Under the pieces are notes generated by a model. That model saw nothing but the letters and a program-made list of their open reading frames with translations, had not been told where the DNA came from and did not search any database. This document shows, one piece after another, positions 42,612 to 51,789 of a stretch of DNA of 64,000 nucleotides. This DNA comes from Methanospirillum hungatei (GTDB lineage Archaea; Halobacteriota; Methanomicrobia; Methanomicrobiales; Methanospirillaceae), in NCBI RefSeq assembly GCF_019263745.1, contig NZ_CP077107.1, positions 1,550,001 through 1,614,000 of the forward strand. The letters are read 5' to 3'. Positions within the stretch are counted from its first letter, which is position 1; each line of letters opens with the position of its first letter. The position numbers were made by a program, and so were the translations under genes.

Positions 42612-42845
42612 TTAATTTTTCTCAGGAGCATACGTGTTGAACATCTCATCCCCTACACATTCCCTGGCATATTTGCACCACTGCACACAGGATACAATAT
42701 CATTGAATATCTCAAGATTACAGCCCTGACAGGTTGCTTTCATATCATCGGAGAAAATTTCAACTTCTTCACCACAGCGAGGACAGATTTTTATCTCCAG
42801 GGTTGGTGATTTCAGATTGGATACACCCGGACATGTATGTATCAT
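42612..42845 (-). CDS. Small zinc-finger protein
   Basis: This encodes 77 residues. CPRCG and CQGC form a zinc-ribbon, followed by EIFND, then VSCVQWCKYARECVG with three further cysteines. The pattern recurs in small methanogen proteins; I cannot name a function. The ATG at 42845 is supported by a minus-strand TATA (CTATAAAAATCAC, 42863-42874) about 25 bases upstream, implying a leaderless message. A longer frame extends upstream to 42953 but lacks sense there. Confidence 0.65.
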   Translation of the reverse strand: MIHTCPGVSNLKSPTLEIKICPRCGEEVEIFSDDMKATCQGCNLEIFNDIVSCVQWCKYARECVGDEMFNTYAPEKN

Positions 42846-43186
42846 ACCAGAGATCTGACGGTGATTTTTATAGCCTTTGCGTCGTTGAAAAAAACATCCT
42901 GAATTTTTCACAAAATCTTTGTGAGAGAGAAATTGTATGAAAACCAGGAACATCCTTTACACTATACAGGACACGCAATTATTTTTGATGATTTCCAAAA
43001 TAATCGCCTTAACCTATAAATTCATTAAAATCCTAAACGATTTACGAGAATCTGATCACCATGACAAACAGAAATCTTCGTATTATAATTATGGCTATTT
43101 CAAAGATATTCATACAACACTGAAAAATGGGAATAATAATCAAAAACCAGGAAATCACCAGCCATACCTGCACACCGGTCTGAACC
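42846..43186. other. Intergenic region between divergent genes with an inverted repeat
   Basis: TCACAAA-ATC-TTTGTGA (42908-42924) is a perfect 7-bp inverted repeat, 40 bases upstream of the zinc-finger TATA. ATTATAATTAT near 43083 is a TATA candidate for the AAA gene. No gene is visible. Confidence 0.4.
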
Positions 43187-44620
43187 ATGGAACCCATCAC
43201 TCATCTAAAAGAAGAGATCCAGATTCTCTGTGCCGGGTTTTCTTCGCATTTCATCGAACGTGACGAGGAAATACGTGGTGCCATCCTTGCAATCCTCTCA
43301 AATGAAAACATCCTCTATCTCGGTCCTCCTGGAACTGCGAAAACATATCTTGCTCAGAACATTTGTAATTCTATCAAAGGGGCAGAATTTTTTTCCTATC
43401 TCCTGACGAGGTTTACCACTCCGGAAGAGATTTTCGGCCCACTGTCACTTCAATCCCTTGAACGTGATGAATTCAGGAGAAAGACCGAGGGATGCCTCCC
43501 TTCCTCTCATATCGCTTTTCTTGACGAGATCTTTAAGGCGAACAGTTCTATCCTCAACAGCCTGCTCACCATCTTAAACGAGCGACGGTTTCATAATGGA
43601 ACTGACATTATCAATACGCCTCTTCTGACAGTATTCGGAGCATCAAATGAACTCCCTGAAGAAGATGAAAACCTTGAGGCACTTTATGACCGATTTCTCT
43701 TCAGGTATGATGTCCGGTACATTCAGAGTCCGGATAATGTGAGAACACTGCTCTTTTGTACTGACACTTCATTTATTCCCCCGGTAACTCTCACTACGGA
43801 TAAGGTAGCCCAGATCCGGAATCAGGCGAGGTCTGTTTCCATCCCCGAAGAAGTGCAGAATAGTATCCTCTCCTTAAAACGGCAGCTCGAACATCAGGAT
43901 GGAGAAGATGATGAAAATGTTCGGGTGTCTGATCGGCGGTGGAAGAAGATAACCGGAGTGCTCAAGGTTGCAGCAGCCGCAAATGGGACTAAAACAGTTG
44001 ACAGGACCATGCTCCTCCTATTGCAGCATCTCCTCTGGGACCTGCCAGAACAGAAAGATCGGATTCGGTCCATCATAATCGAACATATGGTCACTGGAGG
44101 AACGGATACGAAAAGGCTTGAGGTGGGAATCCGACAGGTGTATCGGATGCTTACCCAGGAGGATGGGATCCACGAAAATGCCCGGTTACCAGTTCCTGTC
44201 TTCGCTCATGACAGTGACGGGAACAAGCAGAAGATTATCTCATTTGGAGAACTGATCGCGGCTTCAAAAGAGAAAAAATATTATTATTTTTCGATTGAGA
44301 CCTCATTTTCAACCGGGTACCCGTTCTCTCAAATAATGGGAATATTAGAGAGTGAGTACCAGTTTTCGCCCAAAAGATACCAGGCTTCAGAAATCCGGGA
44401 GATCTGTGAGGCAGAGTATGCCAATCTCATGGAGGAATATCAGAAATTTGTAAACACTGTCAGAGACGATAGTAATCTACTGAAACAAAACCTTGAAGCA
44501 AATATCTGGCTCACATGCTCTGATATTGATGAAGTGCTATCTGTTCGGCAGAATTACCTTGCCTGGTTGCCTCTCCTTGAAGAGAATATGAATGCCCTTT
44601 CTGTTGCTATCCGGTCCTGA
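43187..44620 (+). CDS. MoxR/RavA-like AAA+ ATPase
   Basis: This encodes 477 residues. LGPPGTAKT (Walker A), LDEIFKANSS (Walker B with sensor) and ASNELPEE are present. RFTTPEEIFGPLS is the MoxR-type insertion. The C-terminal half is longer than a plain MoxR, as in RavA. MoxR/RavA ATPases act with a vWA partner as chaperones for metal-cofactor or respiratory enzymes. That partner follows 6-18 bases downstream. In E. coli, RavA-ViaA works on fumarate reductase and Nuo; the archaeal target is unknown. Confidence 0.85.
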   Translation: MEPITHLKEEIQILCAGFSSHFIERDEEIRGAILAILSNENILYLGPPGTAKTYLAQNICNSIKGAEFFSYLLTRFTTPEEIFGPLSLQSLERDEFRRKTEGCLPSSHIAFLDEIFKANSSILNSLLTILNERRFHNGTDIINTPLLTVFGASNELPEEDENLEALYDRFLFRYDVRYIQSPDNVRTLLFCTDTSFIPPVTLTTDKVAQIRNQARSVSIPEEVQNSILSLKRQLEHQDGEDDENVRVSDRRWKKITGVLKVAAAANGTKTVDRTMLLLLQHLLWDLPEQKDRIRSIIIEHMVTGGTDTKRLEVGIRQVYRMLTQEDGIHENARLPVPVFAHDSDGNKQKIISFGELIAASKEKKYYYFSIETSFSTGYPFSQIMGILESEYQFSPKRYQASEIREICEAEYANLMEEYQKFVNTVRDDSNLLKQNLEANIWLTCSDIDEVLSVRQNYLAWLPLLEENMNALSVAIRS

Positions 44621-44638
44621 ATTCCAGTGACTAATACC

Positions 44639-46522
44639 ATGAACCCCTTTCTTTCCAGCCCAGAACCTTTGTATCCCAACTCACCTATTGGAAGAAACCT
44701 TGTCCGTGATATTGCCATTGTGCCCCGTCGAATTTCCTACAATATTCGTGAGGAACTTGTATCAATTATGGTTCTGGAGCTTATGGAAGGGATACATTGC
44801 ACAATTCGTGATTCGCATAAGTTCAGGGAGCGGTATGGGATCTTCTACCAGATTCTTATCCACCTTCGTTATTCTCCATTGTGGCATGAAATACAGGACC
44901 TGGCCGGAGATTCTCCGGAGACTGCAGCTCCTGCAGCCCGTTTTTTCATTACCAAGATACTTGACCTTCTTGATAGGGCTTATGTTCCTGGAACGGAGCT
45001 TTATGCAGATATTGATGAAGAGATACAGGCATTTCTTGTTGCTCTGGAGCATTCAGGTGATGAAACGGTACAGGATAAACCAGATACCATGACCACTGAT
45101 CTGTCATCTCTTCTTCATGAACTTACAGAACTCCTCTCCAGACTGACAACCGATGACCTTGGTTATCCACCAGTGTTGAATGAGTTCTGTAGGGATTGCA
45201 TGACTGCCATTGAACATTGTAAGGATGGAGAAGAGCAGAAAGAACACCAATCAGCCCCTGAATCGAATACCCTTGAAAATCTACTTGATGAGTTTGAACA
45301 GGCGGTTCATGATCTTGAAAAGAAAGCAGATCCTGAAAAGGACGATTCAGGTGGAACGAAAACCAGTGTACCGCAGAACGGACCAGGAGGGCATGGAGAA
45401 GGTACTATCCGGGCAGATAATCTCTCACGGATTGCATCTCTTATCCATAAGATTTTGGATCATTTCCAGGGACAGGACATGCAATTGACTGAATTGGATG
45501 GGATACAGCCTGAGTTTTGGAAGTCTGGAGAAGAGTCCAGAAGACTCCAGTCCATTCTTCAAAAGACTGTCATTGATCCTGCCAGTTCTCTCATTCAATC
45601 TCTGGATCCTCACCGGAGAGCGATACGGTTTCTTGCTGAGGCCCAACCTGGGACTGACTGGGGGCTGGATATGACTTCAGAAAAGATAGCAGTGATTGAG
45701 AAACTGGAGCTGTTTGCGAGGTATGCGGAGAAGAATCAGGAGCTAAAACGAATTATACGGCAGATCGGGAGAATGAGATATGACATTGGTGTTCTTTCTC
45801 ATGGTATCTCTCCGATGAGTAGATCAGAGATGTACTCTATCACCCGATCCAGGGATATCGCCCGTCTTCTCCCAATTGAAATGGTGAAAATATCACATCC
45901 AAAATTAAAATTAAAATTCTTTGCTGATTTTTCCGAGGGAAAACTACTTACCTATAATCTTAAGGGCCCAGGGCAGGCAGGTGGCAAACCAAAGAAGAAA
46001 ATGGGGCCGGTTGTTGCCCTTGTGGATACATCCGGGTCAATGAACGGATTTCCAGAAACGATTGCCAAGTCGATTATATTTGCACTTGCAACCCGGATGG
46101 TGCGAGAGAAACGGGATGTAAAGGTGATTCTCTTCTCCGGTCCGGGTGATACGAGTGAGATTGAGATGTCACCGGAGAGGATGATGACTGACGGGTTTCT
46201 GTTATTTCTTCAGAGATCATTTGGAGGAGGGACTGATTTTATGACCGCCCTCTATTCAGGTCTTGAATCGCTCCACCAGCCAGCTTTTCGGGGTGCTGAC
46301 CTGCTTTTCCTGACTGATGGTGTCTCTGAGATCTCGGGCAGGGGAGTAATCACCGAGTGGAAACGGGTGAAAAAAGAGCAGGATGCCCGAATTTTTTCGT
46401 TTATTATCGGCGGAGATGATGTAGGAGGACTGTCATCGATTTCAGATTATGTTTACTTTATAGAGGAGGATCCAGAGAGGATGCTCCGGATTATCCCATC
46501 TCCTGATAATCCGGCATTGTGA
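44639..46522 (+). CDS. vWA-domain protein (ViaA-like), partner of RavA-like ATPase
   Basis: This encodes about 627 residues. The N-terminal two-thirds is helical with low-complexity acidic and lysine-rich stretches. The C-terminal vWA domain shows VALVDTSGSMNG (DxSxS), GGGTDF (Thr) and FLTDGVSE. This order, a long helical region then vWA at the end, matches ViaA. The preceding gene is the RavA-like ATPase, 6-18 bases away. The ATG at 44639 is chosen over a GTG at 44627. A repeat-rich noncoding stretch follows the stop. Confidence 0.85.
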   Translation: MNPFLSSPEPLYPNSPIGRNLVRDIAIVPRRISYNIREELVSIMVLELMEGIHCTIRDSHKFRERYGIFYQILIHLRYSPLWHEIQDLAGDSPETAAPAARFFITKILDLLDRAYVPGTELYADIDEEIQAFLVALEHSGDETVQDKPDTMTTDLSSLLHELTELLSRLTTDDLGYPPVLNEFCRDCMTAIEHCKDGEEQKEHQSAPESNTLENLLDEFEQAVHDLEKKADPEKDDSGGTKTSVPQNGPGGHGEGTIRADNLSRIASLIHKILDHFQGQDMQLTELDGIQPEFWKSGEESRRLQSILQKTVIDPASSLIQSLDPHRRAIRFLAEAQPGTDWGLDMTSEKIAVIEKLELFARYAEKNQELKRIIRQIGRMRYDIGVLSHGISPMSRSEMYSITRSRDIARLLPIEMVKISHPKLKLKFFADFSEGKLLTYNLKGPGQAGGKPKKKMGPVVALVDTSGSMNGFPETIAKSIIFALATRMVREKRDVKVILFSGPGDTSEIEMSPERMMTDGFLLFLQRSFGGGTDFMTALYSGLESLHQPAFRGADLLFLTDGVSEISGRGVITEWKRVKKEQDARIFSFIIGGDDVGGLSSISDYVYFIEEDPERMLRIIPSPDNPAL

Positions 46523-46529
46523 CTTTTGT

Positions 46530-46842
46530 GACCGGAGAAAAAACAGGCTGATCGGAGATGACCGGAGAAAATTTTTCTCCACCACTTTTCTCTTCAGATT
46601 CGCAAGCCGGGTCCAGAATGGCTTTGGTACCCACTTTTTCACCTGACCGGAGAAAACCGCCGGGGGGAGAGAGGAGGACATATTGGGCTATGTGTGCACT
46701 CTGTACCCAGATTTTTTCTCCGGTCATTCTCTAAGTAATTATTAATCAGATTATTCTAAGAATACTCTTTATTCTGCTCTTCTTTGGGTGGAGAAAAATT
46801 TTCTCCAGGGGGCCGCTGACATTCTCCGGTCTCTCCGGTAAC
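46530..46842. repeat. Cluster of GACCGGAGAAAA repeats and palindromes
   Basis: Within 313 bases, GACCGGAGAAAA occurs at 46530, 46560 and 46645. The reverse TTTTCTCCGGTC is at 46714-46725, and shorter CTCCGGT halves are near 46821 and 46832. Two perfect 17-base palindromes, GGAGAAAA-T-TTTTCTCC (46564-46580) and GGAGAAAA-A-TTTTCTCC (46790-46806), are included. No convincing gene overlaps. The repeats could be multiple binding sites of one regulator or remains of a mobile repeat. Confidence 0.6.
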
Positions 46843-47004
46843 TAGTTTTGATTTACCTGTTCCAGAGTCTGATGGAACATCATCATGATCGTTTTTCTTC
46901 GGACTATGTACTGTCTCCATCTTCATCCCGATCATTGTTGTCATTTCGGTTAAAATCCCCGGATAACCCCTATTTTTAAAAAGATCCAAAAAAAGAATTG
47001 AATC
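46843..47004. other. Tail of the gap before rubredoxin
   Basis: No gene supported. A minus frame of 77 residues (46756-46989) overlaps the repeats and lacks recognisable features, so it is not called. Confidence 0.3.
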
Positions 47005-47166
47005 TTAAGAAACTTTCTCGAACACTTCTTTCCCCTCCAGGCAGAGCGGACAGAGCCAGTCATCAGGGAGATCTTCAAATGCAGTACCGGGTGGAATTTG
47101 ATTTTTTTCATCACCCTTTGCGGGATCATACACATATCCACAAACTGTGCATTCATATGAATCCAT
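47005..47166 (-). CDS. Rubredoxin
   Basis: This encodes 53 residues, [15 protein letters not shown] at the start and DDWLCPLC later, giving the Fe(Cys)4 site. It is full length for rubredoxin. ATG 47166 is preceded by AGAAGGA at 9 bases; the longer upstream frame is not supported. It lies 78 bases after hcp on the same strand, so it probably donates electrons to Hcp. Confidence 0.92.
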   Translation of the reverse strand: MDSYECTVCGYVYDPAKGDEKNQIPPGTAFEDLPDDWLCPLCLEGKEVFEKVS

Positions 47167-47244
47167 TTGCATCATTCCTTCTAATCCAATCTTATTAAAT
47201 AAATCACAAGGAACCGGTATAAACATCTGCTATCTAGGATCTAT

Positions 47245-48861
47245 TCAGGCAGGAACCATCCGTTTCATGTCTTCTTCTACAGTGCTGTTCTTGCCGATGT
47301 TGAAATTATCAACCAGAACCTTCAGCACTCCGGGGGAAACAAATCCAGGGAGTTTCGGCCCAAGAGTGATATTTTTTACCCCGAGCGAGAGCAGAGCATA
47401 CAGCACAAGACAGGCCTTCTGCTCATACCAGGCAATATTGTATGAGATAGGAAGTTCATTGATATCAACACCGAATGCTTTGGCGAGTGCCTGTGCAATA
47501 ACTACGAGTGAATAACAATCATTGCACTGACCTGCATCTATCACCCGGGGGATGCCTCCGATAGTTCCAAGATCCAGGAAATTGTACCGGAACTTGGCAC
47601 AACCAGCGGTCAGGATCACGGTATCTTTTGGAAGAGCTAATGCAAAATCCGTGTAGTATTGGCGCTCAGCCCGACGTCCGTCACATCCGGCCATAACAAT
47701 AAATCTCTTGATATCTCCGTTCTTTACCGCTTCAACAACGGTACCTGCCAGTGCAAGAACCGCTTCATGAGCACAGCCAGTGATAAGATCACGACCATTT
47801 GTCCCTGGATCCGAGGGGGGCTGACAGGTTTTTGCATGCTCAATGACCTTTGAGAAGTCCTTAGTTCCATCTGTTGATTTCGCAATATGCTTAACTCCAG
47901 GATATCCTGCTGGTCCGGTGGTATAGATCTTGTCCTTGTATTGATCCTTGGGTGGCACGATACAATTCGTAGTGACGACAATAGGACCGTTGAACTTCTC
48001 AAACTCCTCTTTCTGGTGCCACCAGGAAGATCCGTAGTTCCCAACAAGGTGAGAGAACTTCTTCAGGTTTGGGTAAGCATTTGCGGGTAACATTTCTCCA
48101 TGAGTGTAGATATCAACACCACTATCTTTGGACTGCTCCAGGAGCTGTTCCAGGTCACGAAGGTCGTGACCTGTGATGAGAATACCTGGTTTCGTACCTG
48201 CCGTGGTTTTTACCGAAGTAATCTCAGGATTCCCATACGTTTTAGAATTTGCAGAATCGAGCAGTGCAAGCACTTTTACCCCCACTGAACCACACTCAAG
48301 AACCAGGGCGGTCATCTGATCAGCCGGCAGAACGCGAAGAGTCGAATCCAGTCCTTTCTGGATAAATTTCGTAATTTCATCATCCGTGTATCCGAGCATC
48401 TCGGCATGATGATAGTAGGCAGCGAGTCCTTTCAAACCAAAGATCAACATTGCTTGAAGGGAATGAACATCATCATCGACATGTGCAAGGTCAGCGATTT
48501 CTTTCGCTTTGGCTTGGATATCAGCATCACTCTTTGGTGTCCAGGTACAGGCATCTGGTTCGTTGTCTCCTGATTTCGGTATGGCATCCCTAATGATAAC
48601 TGCTTGATTGATTAATTCCTTAATTCTCTGGTCGTCGAAGTTAGTATTCGTCAGGGTTGCGAACAGAGCCTCGGTGATAAAAGATCCAGCATCTTTGTTA
48701 CCCTCTCCCTTTACAATTGCAGGTATGTTTCTCGCTGATATCCCTTTGCATAGATAAATAAGCACATCCTGGAAACCTGCGGTGTGATCCTCTTTTCCAC
48801 AAACGCCTTTCACAGTACATCCGGTTCCCCGGGCGGTTTCTTCACATTGATAACAAAACAT
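47245..48861 (-). CDS. hcp: Hybrid cluster protein (hydroxylamine reductase / NO reductase type)
   Basis: This encodes 538 residues. The N-terminal four-cysteine motif (MFCYQCEET ... GCTVKGVCG) binds the cubane. The catalytic hybrid cluster residues are present in the C-terminal half: ECGS, TNCIVPP, TGCAHE, TAGCAKFRYN and QCNDCYS. Hcp removes nitric oxide or hydroxylamine under nitrosative stress. A GGAGATAA ribosome site precedes the ATG. It is divergent from an HxlR-type regulator, with two inverted repeats between them, and followed by rubredoxin. Confidence 0.95.
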   Translation of the reverse strand: MFCYQCEETARGTGCTVKGVCGKEDHTAGFQDVLIYLCKGISARNIPAIVKGEGNKDAGSFITEALFATLTNTNFDDQRIKELINQAVIIRDAIPKSGDNEPDACTWTPKSDADIQAKAKEIADLAHVDDDVHSLQAMLIFGLKGLAAYYHHAEMLGYTDDEITKFIQKGLDSTLRVLPADQMTALVLECGSVGVKVLALLDSANSKTYGNPEITSVKTTAGTKPGILITGHDLRDLEQLLEQSKDSGVDIYTHGEMLPANAYPNLKKFSHLVGNYGSSWWHQKEEFEKFNGPIVVTTNCIVPPKDQYKDKIYTTGPAGYPGVKHIAKSTDGTKDFSKVIEHAKTCQPPSDPGTNGRDLITGCAHEAVLALAGTVVEAVKNGDIKRFIVMAGCDGRRAERQYYTDFALALPKDTVILTAGCAKFRYNFLDLGTIGGIPRVIDAGQCNDCYSLVVIAQALAKAFGVDINELPISYNIAWYEQKACLVLYALLSLGVKNITLGPKLPGFVSPGVLKVLVDNFNIGKNSTVEEDMKRMVPA

Positions 48862-48880
48862 GGATTATCTCCTTCAGTAT

Positions 48881-48946
48881 GGATATGATACAAGATATCC
48901 TTTGCATATTAAATTATTAATAATAGAGAGTATCAGAAAATATACT
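48881..48946. promoter_or_regulatory. Shared promoter region with two inverted repeats (hcp / hxlR)
   Basis: GGATAT (48881-48886) and ATATCC (48895-48900) form one inverted repeat; AGTAT (48929-48933) and ATACT (48942-48946) form another. An AT-rich core (ATTAAATTATTAATAAT, 48907-48923) can serve as TATA for both directions. The second repeat abuts the regulator's GTG. HxlR proteins bind such palindromes, so self- and hcp-control is likely. Confidence 0.5.
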
Positions 48947-49306
48947 GTGCAAGAGATCTGCACTGTCAATATGACAGTGAAATACCTGACCCGGAAATGG
49001 ACCTTCCTTATAATCCTGGAGTTGTACAAGGGAGATAAGTATACCCGCCGGTTTTCTGAGCTGAAAGATGCATTAGAAGAGATAACTCCGAAGATCCTTT
49101 CAGAGAGGCTAAAAGAACTTGAAGAGGAAGGAATTATTTTAAAAAAGGTTGATGCGACCTCATTTCCGGTAAGATGCGACTATACGCTCACCGAAAGTGG
49201 TCTTGACCTGGTTGAGATTATCCGGGGGATTAAGAAATGGGCTTTGAAATGGAAGATCGACAATATTCCCTGTGGGGAGCAGGATTGTAAAAACTGTGTA
49301 CTCTGA
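48947..49306 (+). CDS. HxlR-family winged-helix regulator
   Basis: This encodes about 119 residues. CTVNMTVKYLTRKWTFLIIL is the HxlR opening with its conserved cysteine. FSELKDALEEITPKILSERL is the recognition helix, and YTLTESG closes the wing. The GTG at 48947 is preferred over upstream frame starts because a TATA lies about 30 bases upstream (leaderless) and the conserved cysteine is retained. The C-terminal tail holds three more cysteines (CGEQDCKNC), which may sense redox or nitrosative stress. It is divergent from hcp. Confidence 0.82.
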   Translation: MQEICTVNMTVKYLTRKWTFLIILELYKGDKYTRRFSELKDALEEITPKILSERLKELEEEGIILKKVDATSFPVRCDYTLTESGLDLVEIIRGIKKWALKWKIDNIPCGEQDCKNCVL

Positions 49307-49400
49307 TACTACCTATGAGAAACAACAAAATTAATCAGGATTTAATGAAAACCACCCCTCTGATTGTCATACTCAAAAACCGAATCTGACAAAAGAAAGG

Positions 49401-50030
49401 TCAAGGTTTTTCAAAGAGGATAGTATAATTAAATCTGCTTCCATCCCACACCTTTTCCACAAATCCAGTTTCATTGGCAAGCTCTCGAACCGCCTTTACT
49501 CTCTGGAAGTGCGGATCCCGAATTGTCTCCTCAATAAGTAATAGTCCACCGGATTTCAACGCCCCATAAATCTCTTTCATTGCTCTTTTACGGTCAGGAA
49601 TCTCACCAAGAACAGTGATCATAACAATACGGTCATACCTCTCCGGCTCAAGTTTTCCTTCTCCAATACCCCCCTGTAGATACATGATGTTTCCGTCTCC
49701 GTCTTTATCTGCCCTTTTTTTCACCTCTTCAAGCATACCTTCCTGTATATCCATCGCAGTGACTGTCCCGAAAGGACCGATGAGTTTTGCCATGGGAATA
49801 GACAACCTTCCAGGACCACACCCAGCATCAAGAACCTGCATACCAGAAGAGAGATTCAGATGTTTGAGGGTCTTTTTTGTCCGGCCACTCATCCATGAAA
49901 ACGGAGGATCCAACATCCATTTCATCCACACCGGACAAGGGAGTGACCGGCGCTGTGATGCAAACCTCCATCCGAGAGAGAGGATAACTATAACCAAAAA
50001 GAGAATGCCAATGAAAATTAAAAGATCCAT
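49401..50030 (-). CDS. SAM-dependent methyltransferase with N-terminal membrane helix
   Basis: This encodes 209 residues. One transmembrane helix (LLIFIGILFLVIVILSLGW) lies at the N-terminus. A class I methyltransferase domain follows: VLDAGCGPGR (SAM loop, motif I), VTAMDIQEGM (motif II) and DRIVMITVLGEI. A membrane-tethered methyltransferase may act on lipids or quinone-like cofactors; the substrate is not predictable. The ATG at 50030 is preferred over an upstream one at 50069. It lies alone, convergent with the HxlR gene. Confidence 0.85.
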   Translation of the reverse strand: MDLLIFIGILFLVIVILSLGWRFASQRRSLPCPVWMKWMLDPPFSWMSGRTKKTLKHLNLSSGMQVLDAGCGPGRLSIPMAKLIGPFGTVTAMDIQEGMLEEVKKRADKDGDGNIMYLQGGIGEGKLEPERYDRIVMITVLGEIPDRKRAMKEIYGALKSGGLLLIEETIRDPHFQRVKAVRELANETGFVEKVWDGSRFNYTILFEKP

Positions 50031-50222
50031 TCTCTGATGTATTCTGCATGAGACATAAATAAACCACATCTTCTTGTCTCGTGTGTATGTCCTCCTCCCG
50101 GATTTGGAGAAAAAAAGAGGGCAATCACAAATTTTGAGATAACAAATGGAATATATAGGCTGGATTTCGCATCAAAGTTATAAGAGGAACTCTTTTTAAA
50201 AGGAACTCACATAATCCAGAAT

Positions 50223-51716
50223 ATGGTTTTTGCATATGGGCCGAGATCGAGGATCTTTCTATCTCTATGTGCTGGGATACTTCTCATATCACTCACTGGT
50301 TTTGCAGATATGCAATCAGAACCGTTACCTTCAAACGATTCTCCATATAATCTGGTTTTTTACACTGAACCTCTCCCCCCATATAATTATGAAGAAAATG
50401 GGACGATAAAAGGGCTTTCTATCGATCTCCTTACAGCAATTATACAAAAATCAGGATATGTAGTACCTGCTGATCATATCCAGATCGTTCCCTGGGAAAC
50501 TGCATTGGAGAATGCTCTCACACAGAACAATTCCGTTGTTTTTTCAACCGGAAGAACCCCTGAACGAGAAGGATTATTTCAGTGGGTCGGACCCATATCA
50601 ATAGAGCGTGATGTTCTTTTTGCTCACCCAAAGGCTAACCTATCCATAGAGAAACCTGCTGATCTTAAAGAATTCCGCATCGGTGTTACACCCGGCCATG
50701 CCGGAACAGAGATGCTTCTGAATGCTGGTGTGAACAAAGAGCAGATTGTTACCGAAGCAAATATTTCTGAACTTATCCGGATGCTTGAGTCTGGTGAGAT
50801 TGATCTCTGGTGTTATCCAGAACTTACCGGAAGGTATTACGCCGAGCAGGTAACCGGTAATTATTATGCATTCAATGTAGTATATCCACTTGAAGAGATG
50901 GGCATCTATTATGCCTTTCATCGTGATGTATCAAATGCTACCGTTCATGCATTTCAGCAGGCACTTGATGAGTTGAAAACAGATAAAGATGAAACAGGAG
51001 TCAGTGAGTACGAGCGGATTCTTGGCAGGTATAATCCTGCAACTGGTCTGTCACACCTGACATATCTGACAGAGGAATGGGCACCATATAATTATGAGAA
51101 AGATGGTGTCCCTGCAGGGATTTCAATAGATATTCTTGAAAAAGTGTTTGAATCATTACATGTTAACAAAACACGTGAGGATGTGCATTTTGTTCCGCTC
51201 TCAGAGGGATTCAAAAAGATGCAGACTGAAAACGGAACCGTTCTCTTTTCTATAGTGCGATCTCCAGAGCGGGAAGCACTGTACCAGTGGGCAGGCCCAT
51301 TTACGAAAGGTCGGTTTGTTCTCTATGCCCCTTCATCCAGGAATATTACCCTTTCTTCAACAGAAGATTTGAATAACTATACCATCGGAACGGTGCAGGG
51401 AACCATAGAAAATACCCTCCTTACCAATATCGGGGTTTTATCCGATCATATTACGAGCGGACTTCATCCTCATGATCTTATCCGGATGCTTGAAGAAGGA
51501 ACCGTTGATATCTGGGCTACCGGAGATAGTACCGGAAGATACGAAATGGTGAAAAACGGCATAAACCCTGACAAGTATGAGATTGTATATACATTACAAG
51601 AGGATGATTTTTATTTTATTTTTACTCCCGATGTTCCCGAATCGCTCATTCATTCATTTAACCAGACCCTCATGATGATAGTGAATGAGAAAGAGAAGGC
51701 AGGAGACAGTACATAA
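50223..51716 (+). CDS. Tandem solute-binding protein family 3 domains
   Basis: This encodes 497 residues with a signal peptide. Two family 3 solute-binding domains follow (about 40-270 and 275-490). Each starts with a TE(P/W)-x-PYNYE(E/K)xG segment and has a FS(T/I)xR(T/S)PERE signature. It is related to the first domain of the protein at 31899. No transporter genes are near, so it may sense amino acids or similar ligands outside the cell. The domain duplication within one chain is uncommon. Confidence 0.8.
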   Translation: MVFAYGPRSRIFLSLCAGILLISLTGFADMQSEPLPSNDSPYNLVFYTEPLPPYNYEENGTIKGLSIDLLTAIIQKSGYVVPADHIQIVPWETALENALTQNNSVVFSTGRTPEREGLFQWVGPISIERDVLFAHPKANLSIEKPADLKEFRIGVTPGHAGTEMLLNAGVNKEQIVTEANISELIRMLESGEIDLWCYPELTGRYYAEQVTGNYYAFNVVYPLEEMGIYYAFHRDVSNATVHAFQQALDELKTDKDETGVSEYERILGRYNPATGLSHLTYLTEEWAPYNYEKDGVPAGISIDILEKVFESLHVNKTREDVHFVPLSEGFKKMQTENGTVLFSIVRSPEREALYQWAGPFTKGRFVLYAPSSRNITLSSTEDLNNYTIGTVQGTIENTLLTNIGVLSDHITSGLHPHDLIRMLEEGTVDIWATGDSTGRYEMVKNGINPDKYEIVYTLQEDDFYFIFTPDVPESLIHSFNQTLMMIVNEKEKAGDST

Positions 51717-51789
51717 AAAAGGCTGTTATCTCCTCTTTTTATAGTTATAGGGCATTCTATCAGGTATCGATCAGGTGAAATTTCCCTAC

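Noticed and set aside
42937-43263. A 108-residue plus-strand frame before the AAA gene
   Set aside because: It is low-complexity, has no ribosome site and overlaps the AAA gene start in a different frame.
43187-46522. RavA-ViaA pair as a defence (GTPase/MoxR-vWA) system
   Set aside because: Both genes match ordinary MoxR/ViaA architecture, and no nuclease or other effector gene accompanies them.
46491-46989. Two minus-strand frames (78 and 77 residues) within the repeat cluster
   Set aside because: Their sequence follows the DNA repeats (recurrent SGEK-like words) and no domain or upstream signal supports them.
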